A DNA stretch of 64,000 nucleotides from Vibrio syngnathi (GTDB lineage: Bacteria; Pseudomonadota; Gammaproteobacteria; Enterobacterales; Vibrionaceae). Made by a program: the position numbers and the translations under genes. Position 1 is the first letter of the stretch. Each line of letters starts with the position of its first letter. The notes beneath the pieces were generated by a model that saw only the letters and a program-made list of their open reading frames with translations, had not been told where the DNA came from and ran no database searches. The stretch covers positions 1 through 64,000 of the forward strand of contig NZ_CP017916.1 in NCBI RefSeq assembly GCF_002119525.1, read 5' to 3'. Positions 29,778 to 40,814 of the stretch are shown one piece after another.

Positions 29778-30266
29778 TTAAGGATCGTTTCTATTTTGAA
29801 TTTTTTTAAAATCGTCTTGGATTTGCTGTGATTGTTTAGGGTGTTTGGAGCGAGAAGTTATCCAAGAGAAGCCCATGTGGTCGAGGAGATAATAGATAGA
29901 ATTAGGGTGGTAGTATTTATCAAAGTTTTTCACGATGTAGTCATGTATATCGCTCCCGACAAGGCGCCCGCCTGAAGGGGACTCTGCTTCTTTCTTAATG
30001 AATGCACTGAGTTGTTTTCGTTGTTCTGCATTGAGGTATGCAGGTCTGCCTGTGCGAGGTTTTTCTTGAAGCCCTTCCAATCCTTCTTCAAGAAATACTT
30101 GAACCCATTTGTTTACACTAGTTCGACTGACTTTAAGGTATTTGGCAATTTGAGTGCGCGAGTGACCTTCTTTGAAGTGGGCTAGTGCTAGCAAGCGAAC
30201 CTTCATTTGAATGGTTTTTTGTTGGCTTGCTAGCTTTTTAAAATCAGTATTATTAAGGCTATCCAT
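29778..30266 (-). CDS. IS630-type transposase, N-terminal DNA-binding part
   Basis: The 162-residue frame starts MDSLNNTDFKKLASQQKTIQMKVRLLALAHF. It contains a helix-turn-helix GHSRTQIAKYLKVSRTSVNKWVQVFLEEG (about 34-62) and the linker LQEKPRTGRPAYLNAEQRKQL. It ends with a winged-helix-like YYLLDHMGFSWITSRSKHPKQ. The stop at 29778 comes a few codons after a run of seven A on the coding strand at 29801-29807. Loss or skipping of one A there joins it to the catalytic frame. Confidence 0.85.
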   Translation of the reverse strand: MDSLNNTDFKKLASQQKTIQMKVRLLALAHFKEGHSRTQIAKYLKVSRTSVNKWVQVFLEEGLEGLQEKPRTGRPAYLNAEQRKQLSAFIKKEAESPSGGRLVGSDIHDYIVKNFDKYYHPNSIYYLLDHMGFSWITSRSKHPKQSQQIQDDFKKIQNRNDP

Positions 30267-30422
30267 GACGATTTTCTGTAAGAGTTCGACGGCCTTAATT
30301 AGATCACATTTTTACTTTAATTGGTATTACCTACCTTGAATAGAATATTGTCTTAGAAATGTAAGTGCTTACTTATCTCAGTCTCTTTTATAATCAATTA
30401 ACAACACAATCCACACTTCTTT

Positions 30423-30440
30423 ATGAGAATTATTCTCAAT
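30423..30440 (+). promoter_or_regulatory. Fur box upstream of the multicopper oxidase gene
   Basis: TGAGAAT-T-ATTCTCA (30424-30438) is a perfect 7-1-7 inverted repeat, the form of the Fur consensus TGATAATNATTATCA. A TATAAT at 30389-30394 lies upstream. The gene starts 42 bases downstream. It suggests iron-responsive control. Confidence 0.75.
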
Positions 30441-30482
30441 ATTTTGTTACATTTTGGTCGTTATTACTAAAAGGCAACAAAT

Positions 30483-31865
30483 ATGGATATCTCCCGTCGT
30501 AAGTTTATTCAATCATCTATCGCTATATCTGCACTCACTGTACTGCCCGCTTGCTCAATGAAACGGTCGACTGATGAGCAAGGAAAGTATGTTTATGACT
30601 TAACTGCTGAGCCTTCAACAGCTGAGTTAGTCGCGGGACTTGATACTAATGTTTTGGCCTTTAATGGACAGATCCCTGCTCCGACAATTCGATGTCGACA
30701 GGGTGAAAAGGTCACAATTCGTTTTACTAATAAGCTATCAGAGCCGACGACTATTCATTGGCACGGTCTAAGGATTCCTATCGGAATGGATGGAGTACCT
30801 TTCTTAAGCCAACCACCGATCATGCCTGGTGAAACATTCATTTATGAATTTACGCCACCAGATGCTGGTACGTTTTGGTATCACCCACATATGAACAGCG
30901 TTAAGCAGCTTGGTATGGGCTTGGTTGGTCTTATTATCGTAGAGGAGAGTATTCCAGTGCAGTTTGATGAAGAACACGCACTGATGCTTAAGCATTGGCA
31001 CATCGATAAACAGGGTCAATGGAAAGACTTAATGATTCCACGACTAAGTGCTCGTATGGGTACTCCAGGAGAGTGGAGTAGCGTCAATGGTGTTCATGAA
31101 CCTGTATACCAATTAAAGCAGCACGCAACGACTCGACTGCGTATCGCGAATGTCGATAATACGATCACTTATCCTATTGCTGTCGAAGGGGCTGAGGCAT
31201 GGGTGATTGCCATTGATGGTAATCCTGTAAAGACGCCATATAAACTGACTCAACATAAAATCGGCCCAGGGATGCGCGTGGATATTGGACTGATAGCGCC
31301 CAAAGTAGGCGAGCGAGTTAATGTTCTTCAAATGAAGGGCCGCTTTCCTTTCTCTTTATGTGAGTTCGAGGTAGTAGATTCCCCCCTTACTGAAGGGCGT
31401 TTATTGCCATTGTTGCCTCTTAACCCTGTACCTAATCTAGATCTTGCTAATGCTGAAGAGATCGATTTTGTGTTCGAGTGGGAAGGTGCGGTATCACCAG
31501 TTTCTAAAGATGGGAAATCGATGCCTAAGTTTTGGCTTACTAATAAAAGAGCATGGGAAGGAATGAGCAAAGACAATATTCCTGAACCGTTGACGACTTT
31601 AGAGTTAGGTAAGACTTACATATTCGATCTAAAGAACGTCACCCAATACCATCACCCGATCCATATTCACGGTCATACATTCACTGTATTGGAACTTGAT
31701 GGTAAAAAAATTCAAGAACCTTTCCATACCGATACCGTGCTACTTGGAAAAAACGGCCGAGCGAAAGCCGCATTTGTTGCAGACAACCCTGGCCGCTGGA
31801 TGTACCACTGTCATGTTATAGAACACATGAAAACGGGTTTAATGGGATATATTGAAGTTAAGTGA
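30483..31865 (+). CDS. Multicopper oxidase, probably exported by Tat
   Basis: This 460-residue cupredoxin protein belongs to the laccase/SufI/CotA-like group. The N-terminus DISRRKFIQSSIAISALTVLPAC has a twin-arginine motif and a possible lipoprotein cysteine at residue 24. Copper ligands are complete: HWHG (near 93), WYHPHM (near 137), HPIHIHGH (near 392) and HCHVIEHMKTGLM (near 442). The last carries the type 1 Cys, His and Met ligands, so it should be enzymatically active, unlike SufI. It lacks the methionine-rich insert of CueO. The substrate is unknown; metal or phenol oxidation are both possible. The Fur box suggests an iron link. Confidence 0.9.
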   Translation: MDISRRKFIQSSIAISALTVLPACSMKRSTDEQGKYVYDLTAEPSTAELVAGLDTNVLAFNGQIPAPTIRCRQGEKVTIRFTNKLSEPTTIHWHGLRIPIGMDGVPFLSQPPIMPGETFIYEFTPPDAGTFWYHPHMNSVKQLGMGLVGLIIVEESIPVQFDEEHALMLKHWHIDKQGQWKDLMIPRLSARMGTPGEWSSVNGVHEPVYQLKQHATTRLRIANVDNTITYPIAVEGAEAWVIAIDGNPVKTPYKLTQHKIGPGMRVDIGLIAPKVGERVNVLQMKGRFPFSLCEFEVVDSPLTEGRLLPLLPLNPVPNLDLANAEEIDFVFEWEGAVSPVSKDGKSMPKFWLTNKRAWEGMSKDNIPEPLTTLELGKTYIFDLKNVTQYHHPIHIHGHTFTVLELDGKKIQEPFHTDTVLLGKNGRAKAAFVADNPGRWMYHCHVIEHMKTGLMGYIEVK

Positions 31866-31965
31866 CACCTGTAACGTTTAATATTTGCGCATGCATTCTT
31901 AGTTTCTACCCTCGCTTTTATCGGTGGTAAAGCTAGAATATAGGGACTATTGTTTGGGAGGATTC

Positions 31966-32349
31966 ATGGGTCAGTTATCTATTTTAGGTTTTATTGCCAT
32001 TGGTGGCGCGTTTGGTGCTTGTTCACGTTACTTGATTTCAGAGTTATGCGTTGTGATGTTAGGACGTGGTTTTCCTTACGGTACGTTGACCGTTAACGTG
32101 ATTGGTTCTTTGATTATGGGATTGCTCATCGCCGCGTTTGAAAACGAGATGGTCGCGACGGAACCGTGGAGGCAAATTATCGGTCTTGGTTTCCTAGGAG
32201 CACTGACTACATTTTCTACATTTTCGATGGATAACGTACTTCTTATGCAGCAGGGCGCTTTCTTTAAGATGGGACTCAATGTGCTACTCAACGTGGTACT
32301 CAGTATTTCAGCCGCATGGATCGGCTTCCAACTTTTGATAAAGTCTTAA
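31966..32349 (+). CDS. crcB: Fluoride ion exporter CrcB/Fluc
   Basis: This dual-topology membrane channel exports fluoride. I chose the ATG at 31966, preceded by GGGAGG; it gives 127 residues, the family length. Family motifs are GGAFGACSRYLIS (near 12), GTLTVNVIGSLIMG (near 40) and GFLGALTTFSTFS (near 74), the last lining the pore. Four membrane segments are predicted. I see no fluoride riboswitch upstream. Confidence 0.95.
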   Translation: MGQLSILGFIAIGGAFGACSRYLISELCVVMLGRGFPYGTLTVNVIGSLIMGLLIAAFENEMVATEPWRQIIGLGFLGALTTFSTFSMDNVLLMQQGAFFKMGLNVLLNVVLSISAAWIGFQLLIKS

Positions 32350-32410
32350 AACTTTCTTATGATTTGTTAACAACTCGGCTTGGTTTATCCAAGCCGTTTT
32401 TATATACTCG

Positions 32411-32503
32411 ATCGAACTTGTCGGAGTGCCATATGGCTGAGACCGTTAACTCGGGATCCGTTGAACCTGATCAGGCTAATACCTGCGAAGGGAACAAGAG
32501 TAG
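32411..32503 (+). promoter_or_regulatory. TPP riboswitch (THI element)
   Basis: Conserved blocks are CTTGTCGGAGTGCC, GGCTGAGACCG, and GAACCTGATCAGGCTAATACCTGCGAAGGGAA (32463-32494, here in outline). These bind thiamine pyrophosphate and repress downstream genes when thiamine is plentiful. A possible expression-platform hairpin GATCAC / GTGATC lies at 32540-32567. The first ribosome-binding site, AAGGA, precedes thiC at 32640. Confidence 0.95.
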
Positions 32504-32621
32504 ATATCTAACTAGAATCCTTCTAGAGATCTATCTCCAGATCACAACTGTATTTCTTACCGTGATCCCTCTTGTAGCATCTAATCCGTCAAGCATTTTT
32601 ATCCCTATAAATAATGGCTAA

Positions 32622-34588
<1,967 letters not shown>

Positions 34589-34589
<1 letters not shown>

Positions 34590-35881
34590 TGACAGTGAAG
34601 ATTCTCATCCCATCTCAAAATATTGAGTTAACGGGAGAGGTGCAGAACTGTCTATTGGTTGCTAATCGACAAGGCTTGGCAACAGATGCAGTTGAGTTGG
34701 GCGTAAGTCCAACTCAATACTTCTCTATCGTTGATTCTCAGCAGGCGTTATCTATTGGCTTCGCTCATGATCTTGATTCATTGACGGTGTGTCAGCTAGC
34801 AGAACTGAACCATGTTGTTGATTACAGCAATTCAGTCGCGCTAGCTGACGTTTGTGATGCCTTTACACAAACTCCGAATGTCATCTATATCGGTGTTTCA
34901 GATGATTCAGCTGTACTGGATATCTGGTCACACCTGGATGCTAATCGTGCTATCAAGAGTGACACAACAGCTCATCAGGAGTTAGATAATCGCGGCCACT
35001 TTGCTTGGTTACTTACTTTGTTGGCGCTGGAATTCCCATTAGAGGACGCATTGGTTTTAGCTCGCGCATCGTCCAATGTTTCACGTGGAACATGGCCAGC
35101 ACATTACCAAAACTTTCCAATTCCAACTCTTGAAGATCAACGATTGAATATAAGCGTTGGTTGGGCTAATCAAGGGACAGTGCTTTCTTTTCCTGAGCTG
35201 AGTAAGAATAGTCTAGGTTTATACCCAGTGGTTGATGATGTTGAGTGGATCGAAAGGTTGCTCAAGCTTGGAATCAACACTGTTCAACTACGTATTAAAA
35301 ACCCGCAGCAAGAGGACTTAGAACAACAAGTTGCGCGATCAATCGAGCTTGGTCGAGAGCATAACGCTCAGGTTTTTATCAATGATTATTGGCAGCTTGC
35401 ACTCAAGCATGACGCGTTTGGTGTTCATTTGGGGCAAGAGGATATTGAAGAATCAAACCTCTCACAGTTGAGCCAAGCAGGTATTAAGATCGGTCTCTCG
35501 ACTCATGGCTATTACGAGTTGCTACGCATTGTTCAAATCAACCCAAGCTATATTGCGCTAGGGCATATCTTCCCAACAACAACTAAACAGATGCCATCGA
35601 AACCTCAGGGTTTAGTTCGTTTATCTCTGTATCAACAGCTGATTGATACTATCCCATACACAGAACAACTTATCGGTTATCCGACGGTTGCTATTGGCGG
35701 TATTGACCAATCGACAGCTGAGCAGGTGTGGGAGTGTGGGGTATCGAGTTTGGCGGTGGTACGTGCGATTACATTGGCGGAAGACCCACAGAAAGTGATC
35801 GAATTTTTCGAAAAACTGATGGTACCTAAATCTCCAACTATCAAGGAAGAGGTTATACAGGAGCCTAGCTATGTTGAGTGA
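34589..35881 (+). CDS. thiE: Thiamine phosphate synthase with N-terminal extension
   Basis: The enzyme joins HMP pyrophosphate and thiazole phosphate into thiamine phosphate. At 430 residues it is twice the usual length. The ThiE barrel occupies about 207-410: LYPVVDDVEWIERLL, VQLRIKN, FINDYWQLALKHDAFGVHLGQED, HIFPTTTKQ and VAIGGI. Residues 1-200 are not typical ThiE. The segment HFAWLLTLLALEFPLEDALVLARAS resembles the C-terminal helix region of ThiD-like kinases but lacks their anion-hole GTG motif. I infer a degenerate ThiD-like domain. A perfect parS site lies at 35077-35092 within the gene. It overlaps thiF by 11 bases. Confidence 0.93.
35077..35092 (-). promoter_or_regulatory. parS ParB-binding site (exact), inside thiE
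   Basis: The plus strand reads TGTTTCACGTGGAACA, whose complement TGTTCCACGTGAAACA matches the general bacterial parS consensus exactly. It lies about 35 kb from dnaA, as expected for chromosome 1 centromere sites. Confidence 0.88.
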
Positions 35882-36653
35882 CTTTGAGTTTATTCGTTAT
35901 CAACGACAAATTGCGTTACCTGAAGTGGGTGAGCAAGGGCAACGCAACCTACTAAATAGTCATGTGTTGATCATCGGTTGTGGTGGCTTAGGTAATGCTG
36001 CGGCTCTTTACCTGGCTGCTTCTGGTGTTGGAAAGATCGTGCTGGTCGATGATGATTGTGTCGATTCATCGAACCTGCAACGACAGGTCGCGTTCAGGGA
36101 AAATCAGTTAGGTTCGCCTAAGGTTGAAGCGTTGAAGCAACAACTGAGTGAGCTCAATGGTCGCAGCCAAGTAAGAACCATCAATCAACGAATGAGTGAA
36201 AGTCAGCTTGAGCTTGAAGTGATGCTAGCTGACTTAGTGTTGGATTGTACTGACAACTTCGAGTCACGCCAGCAGGTTAACCAAGCATGTTTCAGCACGA
36301 AGACCCCTTTGATTTCTGGTTCTGCAATTGGCTGGAAAGGCCAGTTTATTGTATTTGATTATCAGAATCAGAAAGGGTGCTATCACTGCTTGTTCCCGTT
36401 TAGACATCATCCACAAACGACTCGTTGTAGCGATAGCGGCATCATAGGCCCAGTTGTTGGCACTATAGGTAACCTTCAAGCTTTGGCTGCTATTCAACGT
36501 CTAACTCGTGGTGAGTTTCAAGTCGCAACACACCAGCTCAAACTGTTCGATGGCCAAACGATGAACTGGCAAAACTTAATGGTCACTCAAGATAGTGAAT
36601 GTTCCGTGTGCAGTGCGTCTGCAATTAAGCATTTAGAAGAAGAAATCCAATGA
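35871..36653 (+). CDS. thiF: Sulfur carrier protein adenylyltransferase ThiF
   Basis: ThiF adenylates the C-terminal glycine of ThiS before sulfur transfer. It is 260 residues (E. coli 251). The E1-like nucleotide-binding loop LIIGCGGLGNAAALYLA is near residue 32, followed by DDD at 58 and the arginine of NLQRQ. Zinc-binding pairs CYHC (near 169) and CSVC (near 246) are intact. It overlaps thiE by 11 bases and thiS by 4. Confidence 0.97.
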   Translation: MLSDFEFIRYQRQIALPEVGEQGQRNLLNSHVLIIGCGGLGNAAALYLAASGVGKIVLVDDDCVDSSNLQRQVAFRENQLGSPKVEALKQQLSELNGRSQVRTINQRMSESQLELEVMLADLVLDCTDNFESRQQVNQACFSTKTPLISGSAIGWKGQFIVFDYQNQKGCYHCLFPFRHHPQTTRCSDSGIIGPVVGTIGNLQALAAIQRLTRGEFQVATHQLKLFDGQTMNWQNLMVTQDSECSVCSASAIKHLEEEIQ

Positions 36654-36859
36654 GTCATATAACGATCTCTATAAACGAGCAACCAGAACAGGTAGCGCAC
36701 TCGTCGTCTCTAGCGGACATTATCCAATCTCTATCATTACCTGATCTAGGTTGTGTATTTGCAATCAATAATGCGGTTGTACCGCGCAGCCAGTGGCAAC
36801 AAACGGTCGTTAATGAAGGCGACGCTATTTCTCTTTTCCAAGCCATTGCAGGAGGCTAA
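36650..36859 (+). CDS. thiS: Sulfur carrier protein ThiS
   Basis: ThiS is a ubiquitin-like carrier, 69 residues (E. coli 66), ending in the required Gly-Gly (QAIAGG). The terminal glycine is converted to thiocarboxylate and donates sulfur to the thiazole ring. Its ATG overlaps the thiF stop as ATGA. Confidence 0.97.
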   Translation: MSHITISINEQPEQVAHSSSLADIIQSLSLPDLGCVFAINNAVVPRSQWQQTVVNEGDAISLFQAIAGG

Positions 36860-36861
36860 CC

Positions 36862-37626
36862 ATGTTAACTATCGCTGATAAAACGTTTCAATCTCGACTC
36901 TTTACTGGTACTGGTAAGTTTGCCAATAAGCATTTGATGGCGAGTGCAATCGAGGCTTCAGGTTCGCAACTGGCAACCATGGCGCTGAAGAGAGTTGATA
37001 TTCGCTCTGAACAAGACGATATCCTACAACCGATCATGGATGCTGGCGTGAATTTATTGCCGAATACCTCTGGTGCGAAGAACGCGAAGGATGCCATCTT
37101 TGCTGCACATTTGGCTCGTGAAGCGCTAGGCACAAATTGGCTCAAACTGGAAATTCACCCAGATCCAAAGTACTTGATGCCAGACCCTATTGAAACGCTT
37201 AAAGCCGCTGAGCAACTGGTCAAAGATGGCTTTGTTGTGTTGCCTTATTGCCACGCCGACCCAGTTTTGTGTAAGCGCTTGGAAGAGGTGGGTTGTGCTG
37301 CAGTTATGCCGTTGGGTGCGCCGATTGGTTCAAATAAGGGTATTGCGTCTGCAGACTTCTTAGAGATCATTATCGACCAAGCGAATGTCCCTGTGATTGT
37401 TGATGCGGGCATTGGTGCGCCATCTCATGCTACTCGTGCAATGGAAATGGGCGCAGACGCTGTGTTAGTGAATACGGCGATTGCGGCTTCTAAACAACCC
37501 GTTGATATGGCGATTGCCTTTAAGCTGGCAGTTGAAGCGGGTCGTATGGCTTACCTTGCTGGGCTTGCAGGAAAAGTATCTCACGCGGTTGCTTCGAGCC
37601 CGTTAACTTCATTTCTAGACGAGTAG
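36862..37626 (+). CDS. thiG: Thiazole synthase ThiG
   Basis: ThiG condenses deoxyxylulose phosphate, dehydroglycine and ThiS-bound sulfur into thiazole phosphate. It is a 254-residue TIM barrel. FTGTGKF, the conserved lysine region [18 protein letters not shown] (near 96) and the phosphate-binding [31 protein letters not shown] are present. It begins 2 bases after the thiS stop, and works with ThiH. Confidence 0.98.
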   Translation: MLTIADKTFQSRLFTGTGKFANKHLMASAIEASGSQLATMALKRVDIRSEQDDILQPIMDAGVNLLPNTSGAKNAKDAIFAAHLAREALGTNWLKLEIHPDPKYLMPDPIETLKAAEQLVKDGFVVLPYCHADPVLCKRLEEVGCAAVMPLGAPIGSNKGIASADFLEIIIDQANVPVIVDAGIGAPSHATRAMEMGADAVLVNTAIAASKQPVDMAIAFKLAVEAGRMAYLAGLAGKVSHAVASSPLTSFLDE

Positions 37627-37633
37627 TGTCCCT

Positions 37634-38761
37634 ATGACGTTTGTTGATCGATTTAAACAGCTCAACTGGGATGACATTGGTATGTCTATCTTCAGTAAAA
37701 CGGCAGCGGATGTTGAACGTGCTCTGAGTAAACCCAAACGTGACTTAGAAGACTTTAAGGCTCTGATCTCTCCGGCGGCAAAACCTTACTTAGAGCAGAT
37801 GGCACAACAGTCGTTGGCGCTAACTCGTAAGCGATTTGGCAATACAATGTCGCTTTACATTCCTTTGTACCTCTCGAATCTATGCGCTAATGCATGCACG
37901 TATTGTGGCTTCTCAATGGAGAACCGTATCAAACGTCGCACGCTTACTTTGGATGAAATTGATGCCGAAAGTGCGGCTATCAAAAAGATGAAGTTCGATA
38001 GCGTTTTGTTAGTCACCGGTGAACATGAAACTAAGGTCGGGATGAATTACTTTCGACAGGTGCTCCCGAATATCAAAAAGCAATTCAACTACCTTGCGAT
38101 GGAAGTGCAGCCACTTGATCAACAAGATTACGCCGAACTTAAAACTCTCGGTTTAGATGCGGTGATGGTTTATCAAGAGACCTATCAACCAAGGACCTAC
38201 GCTGAGCACCATCTACGTGGCAATAAAATGGATTTTGAATATCGTCTTGAAACTCCTGATCGCTTGGCAAAGGCGGGTATTGATAAGATAGGTATAGGTG
38301 CTTTGATTGGTTTGGAAGATTGGCGAACCGACTGCTTCTTTGTTGCTGCTCACTTAGATTACTTAGAGCGTACTTATTGGCAAACACGTTACTCGATTTC
38401 ATTCCCACGTCTTCGCCCGTGTGAAGGTGGGGAGTCTAGTGGAGGATTACAGCCTAAATCAGTCATGAGCGATAAACAATTGGTTCAGCTTATCTGCGCA
38501 TATCGACTCTTGAATCCTGAAGTCGAGCTATCTCTATCTACTCGTGAGTCTGCAACCTTCCGCGACAATGTGTTGCCATTGGGTATCACGAGTATGTCGG
38601 CGGCTTCTAAAACCCAGCCTGGTGGTTATGCTTCCGGTGAAGAAGAACTTGAGCAGTTTGAGATCAGTGACGAGAGAACTGCTGCTGATGTCGAGTCAAT
38701 GATTCGTCAGCGAGGTTTCGATCCAGTGTGGCGAGACTGGCACAGTGCCTATTCTGGTTAA
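37634..38761 (+). CDS. thiH: 2-iminoacetate synthase ThiH
   Basis: This radical SAM enzyme cleaves tyrosine to p-cresol and dehydroglycine for ThiG. It is 375 residues (E. coli 377). The cluster motif C-x3-C-x2-C is in NLCANACTYCGFS near residue 83. The C-terminal SKTQPGGYASGEEELEQFEISDERT is typical. It ends the thiamine operon, with a terminator 50 bases on and a parS site between. Confidence 0.97.
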   Translation: MTFVDRFKQLNWDDIGMSIFSKTAADVERALSKPKRDLEDFKALISPAAKPYLEQMAQQSLALTRKRFGNTMSLYIPLYLSNLCANACTYCGFSMENRIKRRTLTLDEIDAESAAIKKMKFDSVLLVTGEHETKVGMNYFRQVLPNIKKQFNYLAMEVQPLDQQDYAELKTLGLDAVMVYQETYQPRTYAEHHLRGNKMDFEYRLETPDRLAKAGIDKIGIGALIGLEDWRTDCFFVAAHLDYLERTYWQTRYSISFPRLRPCEGGESSGGLQPKSVMSDKQLVQLICAYRLLNPEVELSLSTRESATFRDNVLPLGITSMSAASKTQPGGYASGEEELEQFEISDERTAADVESMIRQRGFDPVWRDWHSAYSG

Positions 38762-38776
38762 TCAATGTTTGGTTTA

Positions 38777-38792
38777 TGTTCCACGTGAAACA
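38777..38792 (+). promoter_or_regulatory. parS ParB-binding site (exact), after thiH
   Basis: TGTTCCACGTGAAACA is identical to the parS consensus form. It sits in the 50-base space between the thiH stop and its terminator, so coding constraint cannot explain it. Confidence 0.92.
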
Positions 38793-38813
38793 TCTTAATG
38801 ATGCAGGCAAATA

Positions 38814-38841
38814 AAAACGGCTACCTTTGGGTAGCCGTTTT
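38814..38841. terminator. Bidirectional terminator between thiH and pepP-type gene
   Basis: AAAACGGCTACC / GGTAGCCGTTTT with a short TTTG loop has T runs usable in both directions. Confidence 0.88.
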
Positions 38842-38901
38842 GCTATTTAACTTATTAACCTAGCAAGCTCGTTTTGGTTCAGTTAATAGCTTAACGAAGC
38901 A

Positions 38902-40692
38902 TTATGCGTGAGCTAATGGTGTGGTTGATTGGCGTAGCCATTCCAGCGTATCACCTTCAACTAATGGGCTAACATCGTTCCATACTTTCTGATGGTAGTC
39001 GTTCAGCCACGCCAGTTCAGGTCGTGTTAGCAAATCAACATTGATGTTGCGCTTATCGATAGGGCAACGTGTTAGCGATTCAAACGTCAATACTGCGAAG
39101 TCACCTTGAGTTGGAAGTTCAACAACCAGTTCTAGGTTCTCGATACGGATACCAAATTCATCAGCACGGTAGTAACCCGGCTCGTTTGATAACACCATAC
39201 CTTCAACTAGAGGTACGTCGATCAGCTTCTTAGAGATACTTTGTGGGCCTTCATGAACACTTAGGAAATGACCAACACCGTGACCAGTACCGTGGTCATA
39301 GTCGAAGCCTTCTGCCCATAAGTGCTGACGCGCTAGGATATCAAGTTGGAAACCACGAGTGCCCTGTGGGAAACGCGCACGTGCAATGCCGATGTGACCT
39401 TTAAGCGCTAACGTGAACTGCTGGATCATTTCGTCGCTTGGCTGACCAATTGCGATAGTACGAGTGATGTCGGTTGTACCATCTAAATACTGGCCGCCTG
39501 AATCGACTAGGTAAAGAGTATTCATCTCTAACTGACCGGGTTCAGGTTGGTTCTCGTGGTTGTAGTGACACATAGCTGCGTTACCGCCTGCAGCTGAAAT
39601 CGTATCAAAACTTAGATCCATCAGTGTTGGGTCTTGTTCACGGAATGATTGTACTTTGTCAGCCAATACTGCTTCGTTGTGTAGGTTGCCTTGCGCGACT
39701 TCGGCATCAATCCAAGATAAGAACTTCGCCATCGCAACGCCATCACGAATGTGACACGCTTTCATACCTGCAATCTCAGTTGCGTTTTTAGCGGCTTTTG
39801 GCATTAGGCATGGGTCTGCTGCTTCAATGATGTGAGCGCCAGCGTTTTGTAGAACAAGCGTGTACCAAGCATTGCTCGTGCCTGAATCGACAGACACATT
39901 GTTACCTTCTAGAGACTGAAGGCGCGCTTCAAGCTCTGATGGGTGAGAAACTCGAATGCCATTACCAACGTGAGCGTCAAAGCCTGCTGGGATGCGTGCT
40001 GGGTCTAGGAAGAAATCGACACTTTCATCGGCGTGGATTATCGCATTGGATAACACAACAGGTAGGCGAGATACGTCCAAGCCACGAATGTTAAGCAACC
40101 AACAGATTGAGTCTAGCTCGGTAAGGATAGCGGCGTCCGCACCTTTTACTTTTAGTAAGCCAGCAATCTCCGCGCGTTTGCTCTCGCTTGATTGACCAAC
40201 GGCGTCTGTTGCCATTAGGCGAACATCAGACACGACAGGCTCAGGGCGATCAGACCAAAGCTCATCAATTGGATTAGAAGAGAGTGTCGTTAGCTCAACT
40301 TTCTCTGCCAGTTTTGCTTGTGCGCCTTTCAACCAAGCTGCTGTGTGCATGCGTGGGTCGAATGCAACCTTACTGCCTTGTGGCAATGAATTGATGATCC
40401 AATCTAAAGCCGGTTCTTCAATAAGGTGGCGATACTCAAATAACTCTGCTGGTACCTGCTTACGAACCTGAACGGTGTAGCGACCATCGACAAAAATAGC
40501 AGCAGTATCACGAGTGATAACAGCGGCACCTGCAGAGCCAGTGAAACCTGTTAACCAGTGAAGTCGCTCGTTATGAGCTGGAACGTATTCACCTAGGTAC
40601 TCATCTTCATGTGGAATGATAACGGCATCTAGGTTATTTGTTTCAAGCCAAGCTCGAACCGCAGCAACGCGTTCAGCAGTGATATTGTGCAT
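38902..40692 (-). CDS. Xaa-Pro aminopeptidase, long (three-domain) M24 type
   Basis: This cytoplasmic metallopeptidase removes N-terminal residues preceding proline. At 596 residues it is the long form related to eukaryotic cytosolic aminopeptidase P, not E. coli PepP (441). Two creatinase-like N-terminal domains (1-300) precede the M24 'pita-bread' catalytic domain. Metal ligands are seen in VDSGGQYLDGTTDITRT (two Asp), HGTGHGVGHFLSVHEGP (His) and the final NEPGYY and ENLELV (Glu). It stands alone, convergent with thiH. Confidence 0.94.
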   Translation of the reverse strand: MHNITAERVAAVRAWLETNNLDAVIIPHEDEYLGEYVPAHNERLHWLTGFTGSAGAAVITRDTAAIFVDGRYTVQVRKQVPAELFEYRHLIEEPALDWIINSLPQGSKVAFDPRMHTAAWLKGAQAKLAEKVELTTLSSNPIDELWSDRPEPVVSDVRLMATDAVGQSSESKRAEIAGLLKVKGADAAILTELDSICWLLNIRGLDVSRLPVVLSNAIIHADESVDFFLDPARIPAGFDAHVGNGIRVSHPSELEARLQSLEGNNVSVDSGTSNAWYTLVLQNAGAHIIEAADPCLMPKAAKNATEIAGMKACHIRDGVAMAKFLSWIDAEVAQGNLHNEAVLADKVQSFREQDPTLMDLSFDTISAAGGNAAMCHYNHENQPEPGQLEMNTLYLVDSGGQYLDGTTDITRTIAIGQPSDEMIQQFTLALKGHIGIARARFPQGTRGFQLDILARQHLWAEGFDYDHGTGHGVGHFLSVHEGPQSISKKLIDVPLVEGMVLSNEPGYYRADEFGIRIENLELVVELPTQGDFAVLTFESLTRCPIDKRNINVDLLTRPELAWLNDYHQKVWNDVSPLVEGDTLEWLRQSTTPLAHA

Positions 40693-40814
40693 CTGTGTTT
40701 ATCCTTATTGTTAGGGTCCTTGTTAACACTCACAGTCGATATACATGCGAGGGGACTTATTAGGTCAATAAGCTAGCGCTTTTGTTCGTTTGCTGCAAAC
40801 GCTGTACGCCATTT

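Larger units (their letters stand above)
29216..30326 (-). mobile_element. IS630-family insertion sequence, about 1.1 kb
   Basis: Both ends carry related inverted sequences. The left is ATACCAATCCGGAAAATTAA from 29215; the right, read inward on the minus strand, is ATACCAATTAAAGTAAAAAT from 30327. They share ATACCAAT and a later TGATC. Each begins at a TA dinucleotide, the target duplicated by this family. The two open frames inside encode the N- and C-terminal parts of an IS630-type transposase. The element lies immediately downstream of the rRNA operon terminator. The element name cannot be given without a database. Confidence 0.85.

Noticed and set aside
31866..31965. Possible fluoride riboswitch upstream of crcB
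   Set aside because: I looked for the conserved GGCGATG and CCGC-type core and did not find it.
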